Below, piece by piece: positions 33,212 to 42,113 of a stretch of 64,000 bases of DNA (position 1 is the first letter of the stretch; each line of letters opens with the position of its first letter). Under the pieces are notes generated by a model. The model was not told where the DNA came from and ran no database searches. It saw nothing but the letters and a program-made list of their open reading frames with translations. The DNA comes from Terriglobia bacterium (GTDB taxonomy: Bacteria; Acidobacteriota; Terriglobia; Terriglobales; Acidobacteriaceae): the NCBI GenBank assembly GCA_020073565.1, contig JAIQEY010000009.1, positions 62,001-126,000 of the forward strand. The letters run 5' to 3'. The translations under genes and the position numbers were made by a program.

Positions 33212-35502
33212 CCGGAGAAGGCCCAAAGCGCGGGGGCTGGGAAACGACTCTGGCCCTGTCCGCGGCACTTTTTGTTTTGATCGCCGCGTTATCCACCATT
33301 CGGCTCATTCATGATTCTGAACAGCGCCTTACTGACACATTTTTTCGAGTCACGCCTGCTCCCGCCGAACAATCCAAGGTCGTTCTGGTCCTGATCGATG
33401 ATGAGAGCCTGCAGCAATATGGGCGTTGGCCGTGGTCGCGCGCGCTGCTTGCGCAGCTGACACGGAATCTCGCCAGTGCCGGGGCGGGCGTGATTGGGCT
33501 CGACATTTTGCTCTCCGAGCCGCAATCGCCGGAAGCCGATGCGGCGATGCGCAAGGCTCTCAAGGATTCCGGCCGCACCGTACTCGCGGACAAGATCGGT
33601 TCTTTCCCGGATGGCCCGCATTGGATCGAGCCCTTGCCGGACCTTTCCGCCAGCGCGATGGCCGTGGGGCATGTGCACGCGCCGCTTGATGCGGATAGTG
33701 TTTGCCGGAGCTTTCCGGCGCGCGAGCTTTCGATCGACGGCTCCCGCTGGGCGTTTGCGGTCGAGGTTGCCCGGCATGCGGATCCGCATGCGACCTCGGG
33801 TTTCCTTTCCTCTTATGGCGTGCCCTCGACCGACGACAATGCCTCGGTAAGCATTGCAAAACCCATCCTCATCCCCATTGCCTATCGCCGGGATCGTTTC
33901 GAAGAGTTGTCCGCTCGAACGGCGCTGCAGGGAGGCGATCTGGCAAGAGTTCGTGGCCGGCCGGTGCTGGTGGGTCTGGGGACGATGGACACCAGCGATC
34001 GCCTCGCTACCCCCTTAACTACGGAGTTTCTGACACCGGGAGTGGAGGTTCACGCTCAGATCCTCGACAGCATTTTGGCTGGCAGGAAACTGCACGAGGT
34101 TTCTTTGTGGCTCTCGGGGGTCGTGCTTTTCCTGACATGCGTGCTGGTCGTGGTGGTATTTCGGCGCTGGCGAGGTTGGACCGCTGCGGCCGCACTCGCT
34201 TTGATGGGAGCGCTGACCTATATTCTCGCGTGGCTGGCGTTTCGAAGTTCATTCTTGCTTCCCATTGGTTCCATGATGTTGGCGGTAATCACCGGGCCAC
34301 TCCTTGTTTATACGGGCGACCTGGTCCTGGTGGAACGCAGCCTCACACAGCAGATGCGGGGATTGCGATCCTGGCTGGCGCTGCAGAGTAAGAAAGACCT
34401 CTCGCCATCGCGATCCGACCTCTCGTGGAAGCTAGGGCTTCTTCAGGAATTGCAGACCGAACTTGGTTCCCTTTACGAGCTACACCGGACGCTGCTGGAG
34501 TCCACCCAGGACCTGGTTGCAATCTTCGATGAGCGGGGAGAGTTGTTGTTACAAAATCGAGCTCTCGCGCAAGCCTGCCCAACCGATGCAGCCGAGCGCC
34601 TGTCGCTGAGCCAATTGCAGAGCCAATGGATTCCGAGTGATGATGCTCCCCTTACAGCGCGCGGTCCGGGGAAAGAAGGTGAAGTTTACCTGGGCAGCGA
34701 ACTATACTCAGTTCGGATCGTGCCTATGCCCTCAACTTCGCTGTCCCCGCGGGGAGGGACCATCGTGACCCTGGCCAGTTTGAAAACACGAGTGGAGCGC
34801 GACCACGCCCGTTCGGAAGCGTTGGGTTTCATTACTCATGAACTGCGGACTCCGCTGTCCTCCATCCAGGGATTTGCGGAACTGATGATGCACTATCCCA
34901 GTTCGCCCGATTGTGAGCGCGCGCCGGAGACGATCTACTGGGAATCGAAGCGCTTGCTGGCATTGATCAATAGCTACCTCGATGTTCTTCGCCTGGATGC
35001 GGGAGCAAAGTCCCTGGCAGAGGACGCGGTCGAACTCGACGATTTGGTGCAGCGCGTCTTTGATATCTTGCAACCGCTGGCGGCCGCGGCGAAGATGCGT
35101 TTTGTCATGGAAAGCCAGGAGCCGATCATGGTGGTCGCCGATGGCGCCCTCCTGCATGGCGCGGTCCTAAACCTGGTGAGCAACGCGATTAAATACGGGA
35201 AGCAAGGCACGGAGATCCGGGTAACATGCTCCCGCGGCCAGGACGACGTTGCGGTTGGCGTGCATAACCTCGGTGCGCCCATTCCGCCCGAGAGTCTGGC
35301 CCGCCTTTTCGACTCGTATTACCGGGCACCGGACGTAGAGAAGAGCAAGGCGGGTTGGGGGCTGGGGCTGGCCTTCGTAAAGCGGATCGCGGAAAAGCAC
35401 GGTGGCTCGATACGTGCAGAGAGTTCTGCGGCGGGTAATCTCTTTGAAATCCACCTGCCGGATAGGACCAAGATCGCTGCTCCTGCAAAGGAGATGGCAT
35501 GA
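33208..35502 (+). CDS. CHASE2-domain sensor histidine kinase
   Basis: The 764-residue kinase has an N-terminal helix (LALSAALFVLIAALSTIRLI), a periplasmic CHASE2 domain (VVLVLIDDESLQQYGRWPWS; GAGVIGLDILLSEPQ), three closely spaced helices at about residues 296-380, a PAS-like linker, then HisKA with His544 in FITHELRTPLSSIQGFAEL and an ATPase domain (LNLVSNAIKYG; GWGLGLAFVKRIAEKHGG). It overlaps the response-regulator gene and the FecR gene by four bases each (ATGA both times), so the three proteins are made together. CHASE2 senses an unknown extracytoplasmic cue. Confidence 0.93.
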   Translation: MTGEGPKRGGWETTLALSAALFVLIAALSTIRLIHDSEQRLTDTFFRVTPAPAEQSKVVLVLIDDESLQQYGRWPWSRALLAQLTRNLASAGAGVIGLDILLSEPQSPEADAAMRKALKDSGRTVLADKIGSFPDGPHWIEPLPDLSASAMAVGHVHAPLDADSVCRSFPARELSIDGSRWAFAVEVARHADPHATSGFLSSYGVPSTDDNASVSIAKPILIPIAYRRDRFEELSARTALQGGDLARVRGRPVLVGLGTMDTSDRLATPLTTEFLTPGVEVHAQILDSILAGRKLHEVSLWLSGVVLFLTCVLVVVVFRRWRGWTAAAALALMGALTYILAWLAFRSSFLLPIGSMMLAVITGPLLVYTGDLVLVERSLTQQMRGLRSWLALQSKKDLSPSRSDLSWKLGLLQELQTELGSLYELHRTLLESTQDLVAIFDERGELLLQNRALAQACPTDAAERLSLSQLQSQWIPSDDAPLTARGPGKEGEVYLGSELYSVRIVPMPSTSLSPRGGTIVTLASLKTRVERDHARSEALGFITHELRTPLSSIQGFAELMMHYPSSPDCERAPETIYWESKRLLALINSYLDVLRLDAGAKSLAEDAVELDDLVQRVFDILQPLAAAAKMRFVMESQEPIMVVADGALLHGAVLNLVSNAIKYGKQGTEIRVTCSRGQDDVAVGVHNLGAPIPPESLARLFDSYYRAPDVEKSKAGWGLGLAFVKRIAEKHGGSIRAESSAAGNLFEIHLPDRTKIAAPAKEMA

Positions 35503-36221
35503 AGAAGTGTTCATATTTTTGTACGGCGCTGGCAGTTCTAATCGTGTTCTGTACGGCGGCGGGACAGGAACCTGTCCCGACCCAGCCCACCTCTTTGCCC
35601 GTCGGTTCAGCGACCATCACCCAAATAAAGGGAGAGGTCGTCTTACACGGACCGCAAGGAGAGGCGCTGGTCGCGCAACGGGGCCTGGTTCTGGCTGCCG
35701 CAAGCACCATTGAAACTCAAAAAGGGAATCTTCTGCTCGAATTGCAGGATGGCTCCCAGGTTCTGGTGAAGCCCCACAGTCGGGTTATGCTGCAAGATCC
35801 CAATCAGGGAAAGGGCTTCTATCTCGAGTTGCTGATCGGCAAGGTCGTCAACAAGATTCAAAAACGTCTCGGCAATACGCCTTCCTTTCGAATGGGTACT
35901 CCCACCGCAGTCGTTACCGTCCGCGGAACGCGTTTTGAGGTCGAAGTTAATAAGAAGCTTCGGACTTACGTGGTGGTTTACGAGGGCATGGTCGAGGTCG
36001 CAGGAATGTTCGGTGCCGCTCCCCCGGTGCTAGTCCGGCCGGGTTTCATCACGAATGTCGATCGGGATCGGGAACCCGCACAACCTCGTGAAATCGGCGA
36101 AGGCCGCGAGCGAGGAGGCTCCGAATCGGGACGAGACAGAGAAGGTTTTGGTCGTAATGACTCTGAAAGAGAAGGCCGCCAGCAACGCCGTTCACCCACC
36201 CAGGAAGGTCCTGACGATTAG
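35499..36221 (+). CDS. FecR domain protein, exported, with charged disordered tail
   Basis: The 240-residue precursor starts with a signal peptide (FCTALAVLIVFCTAAGQ). The FecR domain spans about residues 38-185: ATITQIKGEVVLHGPQGEAL, LLELQDGSQVLVKPHSRVML and GTPTAVVTVRGTRFEVEVN are its core repeats. The final 55 residues are rich in Arg, Glu and Gly and look disordered. No sigma factor or anti-sigma domain is present. FecR proteins often accompany CHASE2 proteins, so it may sense or present a signal to the adjoining kinase. It is translationally coupled to that kinase. Confidence 0.88.
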   Translation: MKKCSYFCTALAVLIVFCTAAGQEPVPTQPTSLPVGSATITQIKGEVVLHGPQGEALVAQRGLVLAAASTIETQKGNLLLELQDGSQVLVKPHSRVMLQDPNQGKGFYLELLIGKVVNKIQKRLGNTPSFRMGTPTAVVTVRGTRFEVEVNKKLRTYVVVYEGMVEVAGMFGAAPPVLVRPGFITNVDRDREPAQPREIGEGRERGGSESGRDREGFGRNDSEREGRQQRRSPTQEGPDD

Positions 36222-36388
36222 GTCTCCTGACTATCGATTGACCATCAAATCAGCCCCGGCACGGCAGAGCGCTCTGTCGCGAGTGTTTCAGACCCAGTGT
36301 GGGTCCGAGCGACACACCTCTCGCGAGGCAAGCCTCATTTCACTTGGTTACTCCGCAATAGTTTCCAGTTAGTGCAAGCGATCATCGT

Positions 36389-36405
36389 TTGGAAGCGCGA
36401 GTGCA
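36389..36405 (+). promoter_or_regulatory. candidate sigma-54 (-24/-12) promoter before the 22-heme cytochrome
   Basis: TTGGAAGCGCGAGTGCA has the invariant GG (36391-36392) and GC (36403-36404) separated by ten bases, as sigma-54 promoters require, and the flanking T and A fit. Four less conserved positions differ from consensus. A start near 36416 would lie just before the ribosome site AGGGGG. The match is suggestive mainly because a sigma-54 activator is encoded upstream; chance occurrence is possible. Confidence 0.35.
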
Positions 36406-36429
36406 ACCAGTTGTCTAGGGGGTCGCGGC

Positions 36430-38145
36430 GTGCAGGGTCGGGGTGGGTCGAATCTTAGGGTGTTATGGTTTTGCGCGCTAGTTGGAATGTTAGTAGGCGC
36501 GGCGACTGTGCTCGCGGATGCGCAGGCTCGCGGCACCGTCACGACGCGCAGTCCCCACGGCGACTTGAATGTTCCTTGCCAGAATTGCCACACCGTTCTC
36601 GGATGGAAACCGATACGCGCTGTTCCAGAATTTGATCACCGCAAAACCAGCTACCCGCTTCTCGGCATGCACGCGAGCGTGACGTGCACCCAATGTCACA
36701 CGAAGCTGATTTTTTCCAATACCGGCACACAGTGCGGCGACTGCCACGCCGACATCCATCACCGGCAGATGGGCTCAAATTGCGAACGTTGCCACAACGT
36801 GAAGGGGTGGCAGGTCACGGTTCAGTCCGTGGGGAATCACGAGAACCGCTTTCCCCTGGTCGGCGGGCATGCCTCGCTGCAATGCGACAGCTGCCACAAG
36901 GGCGCGGCCGTCGGCCAGTTTCAAGGGCTTTCGTTCCAGTGCTACTCGTGCCACGCGACGACGTATCAACAGACGACGACGCCCAATCACGCAACGTCGG
37001 GGTTCCCCACCAGCTGCGAGCAATGCCATGCGATCACAACCTGGCTGGGCGCCACCTTCGACCATTTGAAAGTGACCGGTTTCGCTTTGTCGGGCGCCCA
37101 TGCCAGTCTCGACTGCACGGCCTGCCACCTGAACGGCAGGTACAAGGGAACTCCGGCGAACTGCGTCGGTTGTCACATGCCGGATTTCAAGCAGGCATCC
37201 AACCCCAACCACGTCGGGCTCGGGTTCCCGCAGACCTGTCAGGATTGCCACAACACATCCGCCTGGCAGCCCGCCAACTTTGATCACAGTGCTATTGGGT
37301 TTCCTCTAACCGGTGCGCACGCCAAGCTGCAATGCAACGATTGCCACGCCAACGGGAATTTCAACCTCACGAGCACGGCATGCGCATCGTGTCATATGCC
37401 CGATTACAAAGCTACGACCAATCCGAATCACGTGGCCGGCGGGTTCCCCACAGATTGCTCAGTTTGCCACAGCACCTCCGCCTGGCAGCCGGCCTCGTTC
37501 GATCATTCCAAGAGCGGCTTCCCACTGACGGGTTGGCACCTGAAGCTGCAATGCGCTGATTGCCACAAGGGCGGAAACTACAATCTGACGACGGCGACGT
37601 GTGTCAGCTGCCATCTGCCGGACTACCAGGCCACAACCAATCCGAATCACGTCACGGGAGGATTTCCGCAGCAATGCGATGTTTGCCACAGCACCTCCGC
37701 GTGGCAGCCGGCCTCGTTCAACCACAACAACACGACATTCCCGCTGGTGGGTGCGCACATGAAGGTCAAGTGCGCAGACTGCCACGTGAACAACAACTAC
37801 ACCTCGATTCCGAGCGATTGCTACTCTTGTCACAAAACCGAGTACCAGACAGCGAACAATCCGAACCACATAGCGGCTGGATTCCCAACCACCTGCCAAA
37901 CCTGCCACCAGGTGGTGGCCGGGTGGGCAGGCGCGACCTTCAACCACACCTGGTTCGATACCAGGCACGGTGGGGCGAATGGAGTCTGTGCGACGTGCCA
38001 CACCAATCCCAGCAACTACGCTGTCTTCCAGTGCACGAACTGCCACGGAAAAGCTTCCACCGATTCGAATCATCAACACGTCAGCGGCTACGTCTACAAC
38101 AGCATTAATTGCTACCAGTGTCATAAGAACGCGGGCGGAGGCTAG
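36430..38145 (+). CDS. 22-CxxCH multiheme cytochrome c, exported
   Basis: The GTG start has a fine ribosome site (AGGGGG, seven bases away). The 571-residue precursor has a signal peptide (VLWFCALVGMLVGAATVLADA) and 22 CxxCH motifs (for example CQNCH, CTQCH, CDSCH, CYQCH), so up to 22 c-type hemes. Much of the protein is a tandem repeat of about 73 residues with three hemes each, built on NPNHV-x2-GFP-x2-C-x2-CH-x-TSAWQPA-x-FDH, then FPLTGAH and C-x2-CH. Such proteins act as periplasmic or extracellular electron conduits. The neighbouring outer-membrane barrel gene suggests a porin-cytochrome route. Confidence 0.92.
   Translation: MQGRGGSNLRVLWFCALVGMLVGAATVLADAQARGTVTTRSPHGDLNVPCQNCHTVLGWKPIRAVPEFDHRKTSYPLLGMHASVTCTQCHTKLIFSNTGTQCGDCHADIHHRQMGSNCERCHNVKGWQVTVQSVGNHENRFPLVGGHASLQCDSCHKGAAVGQFQGLSFQCYSCHATTYQQTTTPNHATSGFPTSCEQCHAITTWLGATFDHLKVTGFALSGAHASLDCTACHLNGRYKGTPANCVGCHMPDFKQASNPNHVGLGFPQTCQDCHNTSAWQPANFDHSAIGFPLTGAHAKLQCNDCHANGNFNLTSTACASCHMPDYKATTNPNHVAGGFPTDCSVCHSTSAWQPASFDHSKSGFPLTGWHLKLQCADCHKGGNYNLTTATCVSCHLPDYQATTNPNHVTGGFPQQCDVCHSTSAWQPASFNHNNTTFPLVGAHMKVKCADCHVNNNYTSIPSDCYSCHKTEYQTANNPNHIAAGFPTTCQTCHQVVAGWAGATFNHTWFDTRHGGANGVCATCHTNPSNYAVFQCTNCHGKASTDSNHQHVSGYVYNSINCYQCHKNAGGG
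37015..37893 (+). repeat. internal tandem repeats of the multiheme gene (222 + 3 x 219 bases)
   Basis: Counting from the first Cys codon of each unit, repeats begin at 37015, 37237, 37456 and 37675 and the next equivalent Cys is at 37894. Spacings are 222, 219, 219 and 219 bases. Each unit encodes three CxxCH motifs, and the two units from 37456 and 37675 are nearly identical around TSAWQPASF. The last copies look recently duplicated. Confidence 0.85.
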
Positions 38146-38351
38146 CGGCTTGCACGGCTACCGCGGAGTGCGGGTTGATTTTGGGAAGGACGCAGCTTCA
38201 GAAGTTTCTCAGAACCTCGCGCTTGATTTTGTGTCGCGCAGGCTTCAGCGCTGCTAGACGGTTTGTTCAGGAGCGGCTTAGCCCCTGCGGTCAAGATGCC
38301 AGTCGCAAGAGGGTCCTTACAGCGCATGTTACGGGCGGTCATCGGAGAGGA

Positions 38352-40814
38352 ATGAAGTCCATACTCAAATCCGCATGTCTAATCGTGCTGGCGGCGTCGA
38401 GCGTCGGCGCCCAGGCGGCTGGCAGCGCCGCGGAAATCCAGCACGTGGGCATAGTGATCAACGGGGACGAGGTGGGGATCGAAATGAGCCTTACTCGGCC
38501 GGTGCAAGCCAAGGTTGTCAGCTCCGGAAGTCCGCATGAAGTCGCAGTCGAACTCCCGGACACTGTCCCTGCAGCTCAACTGCAAGACCTGCACTCGATT
38601 GGCAACGGAGTTAAGTCTGTTCGGGTGGCATTGCACCGCGCAGACCCGCCGATCACATGGCTAGTTGTAACTCTGGACCAAGCGCGCCCCTACGGACTCG
38701 CGGCAGATGGAAACAAGATTACGCTCCGGTTGCTGCCTGTTCTCACTGCCTCGCAGTCCGACCGCCGCCGGCACGTACCTATACCCGGAGCTAAGTCAAC
38801 CGGTCTCGGACATTTGGGTAGTCGCCAACAGGACACGACGTTGCCCGGCTCGAATGGCGGCCAACCCGCCAACTTGACACCACCGCCATCCTATCCGCCG
38901 ATAGCGATTCCCGAGCGTTCATCAGATGCCGCCACGGCACCAGCCAGCGGAGCTTCGCTGGAGTCTTCGAGCACACCTTCACCCGACGTTCGGCCAGTTC
39001 AGCCAGACGGCGCCCCTTTCCCAGCAGCGACTGCTGAGCCTGGCGGTACCGCCCGCGCCACAAACAGTCCAGTCTCCGAAACCGGTACGTTGGATCCGCA
39101 ATCTGTGAATTCACAATCCGGAGATGGTTCTGCTTCCGCAGGAACAAGCGGATTACGCGGTGCTCGCCCGCAAATCTCGCAACCCAACCCCGACATTCAG
39201 ATTGCCTTCAAGGTGAAGTATGTTAATCAAGGCGTTGCTTACCTCGAGGGTGGGCGGAGTGCCGGACTCGCGGAAGACCTCAAACTGATCGTCAAAGATA
39301 CAGATCCGACCACGGGTCGCCCGGTCAGCACCGCCGACGGAGAACAGAAGCCAGTCGCCCAGCTTTACGTGTTCGCGGTCGCCGAAACCTCCTCGGCTAC
39401 TGAGATCCACGATCCTACCCGCGAAGTAAAGCCCGGTGATTGGGCCTTCTTGTCTGAGGAAGACACGGCCGCGCTGGTCGCTCAGCGCTCCTTGAGTGCA
39501 ACCCGCAAATACCCGGTGGTGGTCAGCTTTACCGAAGACGATTCGCTCGATGAAGAGGCACGCGCGGAAGTCCCGCGACCGCCGCTGCCGGAAATCAACC
39601 GCTCCCGCGGACGCATCGGCTTTGACTACACCGGCGTGAAAAGCTCGGGGGCGAGTAGCAGCAACCTGGGACTCGTCATTCGCACCGACATTACGCGCAT
39701 CAACGGCACGTACTGGAATGTGAGCGGTTACTGGCGGGGCCGCCTCAATGCGCAGTCGTCGGCCGGGCAGCCCACGCTGCAGGACTTGATCAACCGCACC
39801 TATCATCTCGGGTTGACCTACGACAACCCGCAGTCGCACTGGGTGGCCGGATTCGGACGACTCTACCTGCCCTGGGCCAGCAGCCTCGATACGATCGACG
39901 GCGGATATTTTGGCAGGCGCATCACGAAGAACACGATCGTTGGCACCTTCGGAGGCTCGACTCCCGATCCCACCTCCTGGAGCTACAACCCGAATCGTCG
40001 ACTCATGGGAGCTTTCTTCAACGTCGAAGGCGGAAGCTTTGACGATGTGCGTTATACCAGCACGTCGGGGATGGGCATCAGCACTCTGAAATGGACTATC
40101 GACCGCCCCTTTGTGTTTTTCGAAAATGGAATCTCTTACAAGCGCCACTTATCGATCTACCACTCGCTCCAAGCCGACAGCCCACGTGGCAACTCCCAGG
40201 TGCCTGCCCTTGGCGCCGGTATCAGTCGCAGTTTCTTCACTGTCCGTTTCCAGCCTCACCCGCGCGTTGACTTCGATTTCAATCACACCTACTTCCGGGA
40301 TATCCCCACATATGATCCTCAACTAATCCAGACAGGATTGTTGGATAAATATCTCTTCCAGGGATTCAGCGCGGGCGCGCGAGTGGAAGTGGCGAAGCAG
40401 ATCTGGGTCTATACCAATCTGGGACGCAGCAATCGTTCGGGCGATGCCAAGCCCTCCCTCAACCAGATGTATGGACTCACTTTCGGTCGCGTCCCCTGGG
40501 CTGGCGTGCGCGCCGACTTCCGCTACTCGAAGTTTGATAGCTCGTTTGGCGGCGGGTCCTACAAGGCGCTGTCGTTCTCACGCAACTTCCACGAAAACCT
40601 CCGGTGGGAAGTGCTTGCCGGCAGCCAGTCCTTCGCGTCCTTGGCTTCGAAAAACATGTCCTCTCGTTTCTTGACGGGCAACTTCGAGGCAAATCTGGGA
40701 TCGAACTACTTCATTCAGAGCGGATACACGCGGAACCGCGGTGGCCTGCAAAACTACGACCAGTGGTCGTTCACCTTTGGCTATCGGTTTGATTCGAAGT
40801 CACAACGTAAATAA
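38352..40814 (+). CDS. AMIN-domain protein with C-terminal outer-membrane beta-barrel
   Basis: I start at ATG 38352 (MKSILKSACLIVLAASSVGA), which follows GGAGAGG and opens a signal peptide; the frame extends 59 codons upstream without one. The 820-residue product has an AMIN domain at about residues 29-126 (IQHVGIVINGDEVGIEMSL), a Pro/Ser/Thr-rich linker to about 280, an intermediate domain, and from about residue 416 a run of amphipathic strands ending FTFGYRFDSKSQRK, consistent with a porin-like barrel. AMIN domains anchor envelope machines to peptidoglycan. Next to the 22-heme cytochrome it could form the pore of a porin-cytochrome conduit; this is inference. Confidence 0.75.
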   Translation: MKSILKSACLIVLAASSVGAQAAGSAAEIQHVGIVINGDEVGIEMSLTRPVQAKVVSSGSPHEVAVELPDTVPAAQLQDLHSIGNGVKSVRVALHRADPPITWLVVTLDQARPYGLAADGNKITLRLLPVLTASQSDRRRHVPIPGAKSTGLGHLGSRQQDTTLPGSNGGQPANLTPPPSYPPIAIPERSSDAATAPASGASLESSSTPSPDVRPVQPDGAPFPAATAEPGGTARATNSPVSETGTLDPQSVNSQSGDGSASAGTSGLRGARPQISQPNPDIQIAFKVKYVNQGVAYLEGGRSAGLAEDLKLIVKDTDPTTGRPVSTADGEQKPVAQLYVFAVAETSSATEIHDPTREVKPGDWAFLSEEDTAALVAQRSLSATRKYPVVVSFTEDDSLDEEARAEVPRPPLPEINRSRGRIGFDYTGVKSSGASSSNLGLVIRTDITRINGTYWNVSGYWRGRLNAQSSAGQPTLQDLINRTYHLGLTYDNPQSHWVAGFGRLYLPWASSLDTIDGGYFGRRITKNTIVGTFGGSTPDPTSWSYNPNRRLMGAFFNVEGGSFDDVRYTSTSGMGISTLKWTIDRPFVFFENGISYKRHLSIYHSLQADSPRGNSQVPALGAGISRSFFTVRFQPHPRVDFDFNHTYFRDIPTYDPQLIQTGLLDKYLFQGFSAGARVEVAKQIWVYTNLGRSNRSGDAKPSLNQMYGLTFGRVPWAGVRADFRYSKFDSSFGGGSYKALSFSRNFHENLRWEVLAGSQSFASLASKNMSSRFLTGNFEANLGSNYFIQSGYTRNRGGLQNYDQWSFTFGYRFDSKSQRK

Positions 40815-40854
40815 GCTCACTTGCGGCTGTTCAATCATCAGCATCGCCATTTCC

Positions 40855-42006
40855 TCAATGACCGCCGCCGACTGTCAGGGCCTGCTTCACCGTCTTATCT
40901 GGGAAACGGACGCAGCGTTTGAGTACGTCAGGCTTCGCATCCAGTGCCGCGTTATACAACTGGAATAGCCGCCGCGGGTCCTGCATTGCCGACAAGACCC
41001 CAGCTTTGCCGAACGCTGCGTAAATCGCTCCAAACATGTCTGAGCCCAGAACGTACGCACGTCCGACCGCGCCATTCAGCCAGTAGTCTCGCAGCTCGGT
41101 ATTGAAGGCATCCTCAGTCAGTCGTCCTCTCACTGCACGGTCGAGCAATGCCGCCTGATGCTGCACCATCTCTTCCTCTTGAGCAACTTTGTCCTCCCAA
41201 GCCTTTGTCAGATCAGCCATAAAAACATGGAAACGTGAGTCCGGAAACGCGGGAGCTCGTCCCGCTGGCGAACCGCTGATAAAATAGGTCGCCACGCCCT
41301 CCGCAACACACAGGATTACCACCCGATACGCCATTGCATCCGCCGGCGACAGCTCGCCTGGTATGTTTGATTTCATTCCCAGGTGGTGCGATTCGTGGGC
41401 CACGGTCCCGACCAGCCAGTTCATGTCAATCTCGCCCGGTCGCACCTGTGCGAGTTGAAGGAAATCGTAACCTTGCGCGCCTTCGATGGTGAATGCTGGA
41501 CTCCCACCGTTGGGAATCACCGCAAAATAGAAGTTCGGAATCTTCCACTCTGGAGGAAGCCAGCCTTGACCATAGCGCACGCCATCGTTGATGAGCTTGC
41601 GCAGATCGGCGGCTTCCAGTTGATGCAATTGACTCTCGTACAGCGCAAGATTTGGGTAGTACTTTGTCCATCGCGCCCGCATTGCGTCGGCCCGCTCATT
41701 CTCCCCAGGGCGGTACTCCTCCTCAAATCGCAGACTCAGGATCATTCGCTTGAAAACAGCTTTGGGGAGATGATTGGGCCGCCACGAGCGGTTGTAGTGC
41801 TTGAACATCAGCTGATATGGCCGGGTGTCAAGCAGCGTATCCAACATGCCCGAAACCTCCTCCTTCGGAGCGCCTTCGCGCATGGCTTCTAACACCGCGT
41901 ACATGCCCCGACAGGCGGAAACATCCACTTCCACCTCCTGCGCCTTCATCGGCAAAGAAAAGGTGTACAGGATACAAGCAAAAAGTAGACGACGAGTCCA
42001 GTACAT
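40855..42006 (-). CDS. DUF5700-like putative zinc metalloprotease, exported
   Basis: The ATG at 42006 follows AAGGAG; 40 extra codons upstream are unlikely to be used. The 383-residue precursor has a signal peptide (RRLLFACILYTFSLPMKAQ). The key motif is VGTVAHESHHLGMKSNIPG, an HExxH zinc-binding helix extended by a further His, followed about 35 residues on by AEGVATYFISG with a Glu that could be the third ligand (gluzincin-like). This arrangement fits DUF5700 putative peptidases. It converges with the barrel-protein gene and has no operon partner. Substrate is unknown. Confidence 0.72.
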   Translation of the reverse strand: MYWTRRLLFACILYTFSLPMKAQEVEVDVSACRGMYAVLEAMREGAPKEEVSGMLDTLLDTRPYQLMFKHYNRSWRPNHLPKAVFKRMILSLRFEEEYRPGENERADAMRARWTKYYPNLALYESQLHQLEAADLRKLINDGVRYGQGWLPPEWKIPNFYFAVIPNGGSPAFTIEGAQGYDFLQLAQVRPGEIDMNWLVGTVAHESHHLGMKSNIPGELSPADAMAYRVVILCVAEGVATYFISGSPAGRAPAFPDSRFHVFMADLTKAWEDKVAQEEEMVQHQAALLDRAVRGRLTEDAFNTELRDYWLNGAVGRAYVLGSDMFGAIYAAFGKAGVLSAMQDPRRLFQLYNAALDAKPDVLKRCVRFPDKTVKQALTVGGGH

Positions 42007-42113
42007 GACGGTGTGCTCCTTCCAGGAAGTAAAACGTCCTAACTGCTGGTTAGACGTGACATCATCGGGTTGGTCAGTGAGGCAAGGTGCGATTCGGGCG
42101 CTGCGCGGTGTCT

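Noticed and set aside
36430..38145. CRISPR-like periodic repeat
   Set aside because: The 219-base periodicity is within a coding frame and encodes CxxCH heme units.
39153..40148. 331-codon minus-strand frame under the barrel gene
   Set aside because: It is antisense to the AMIN/barrel protein and has no domain.
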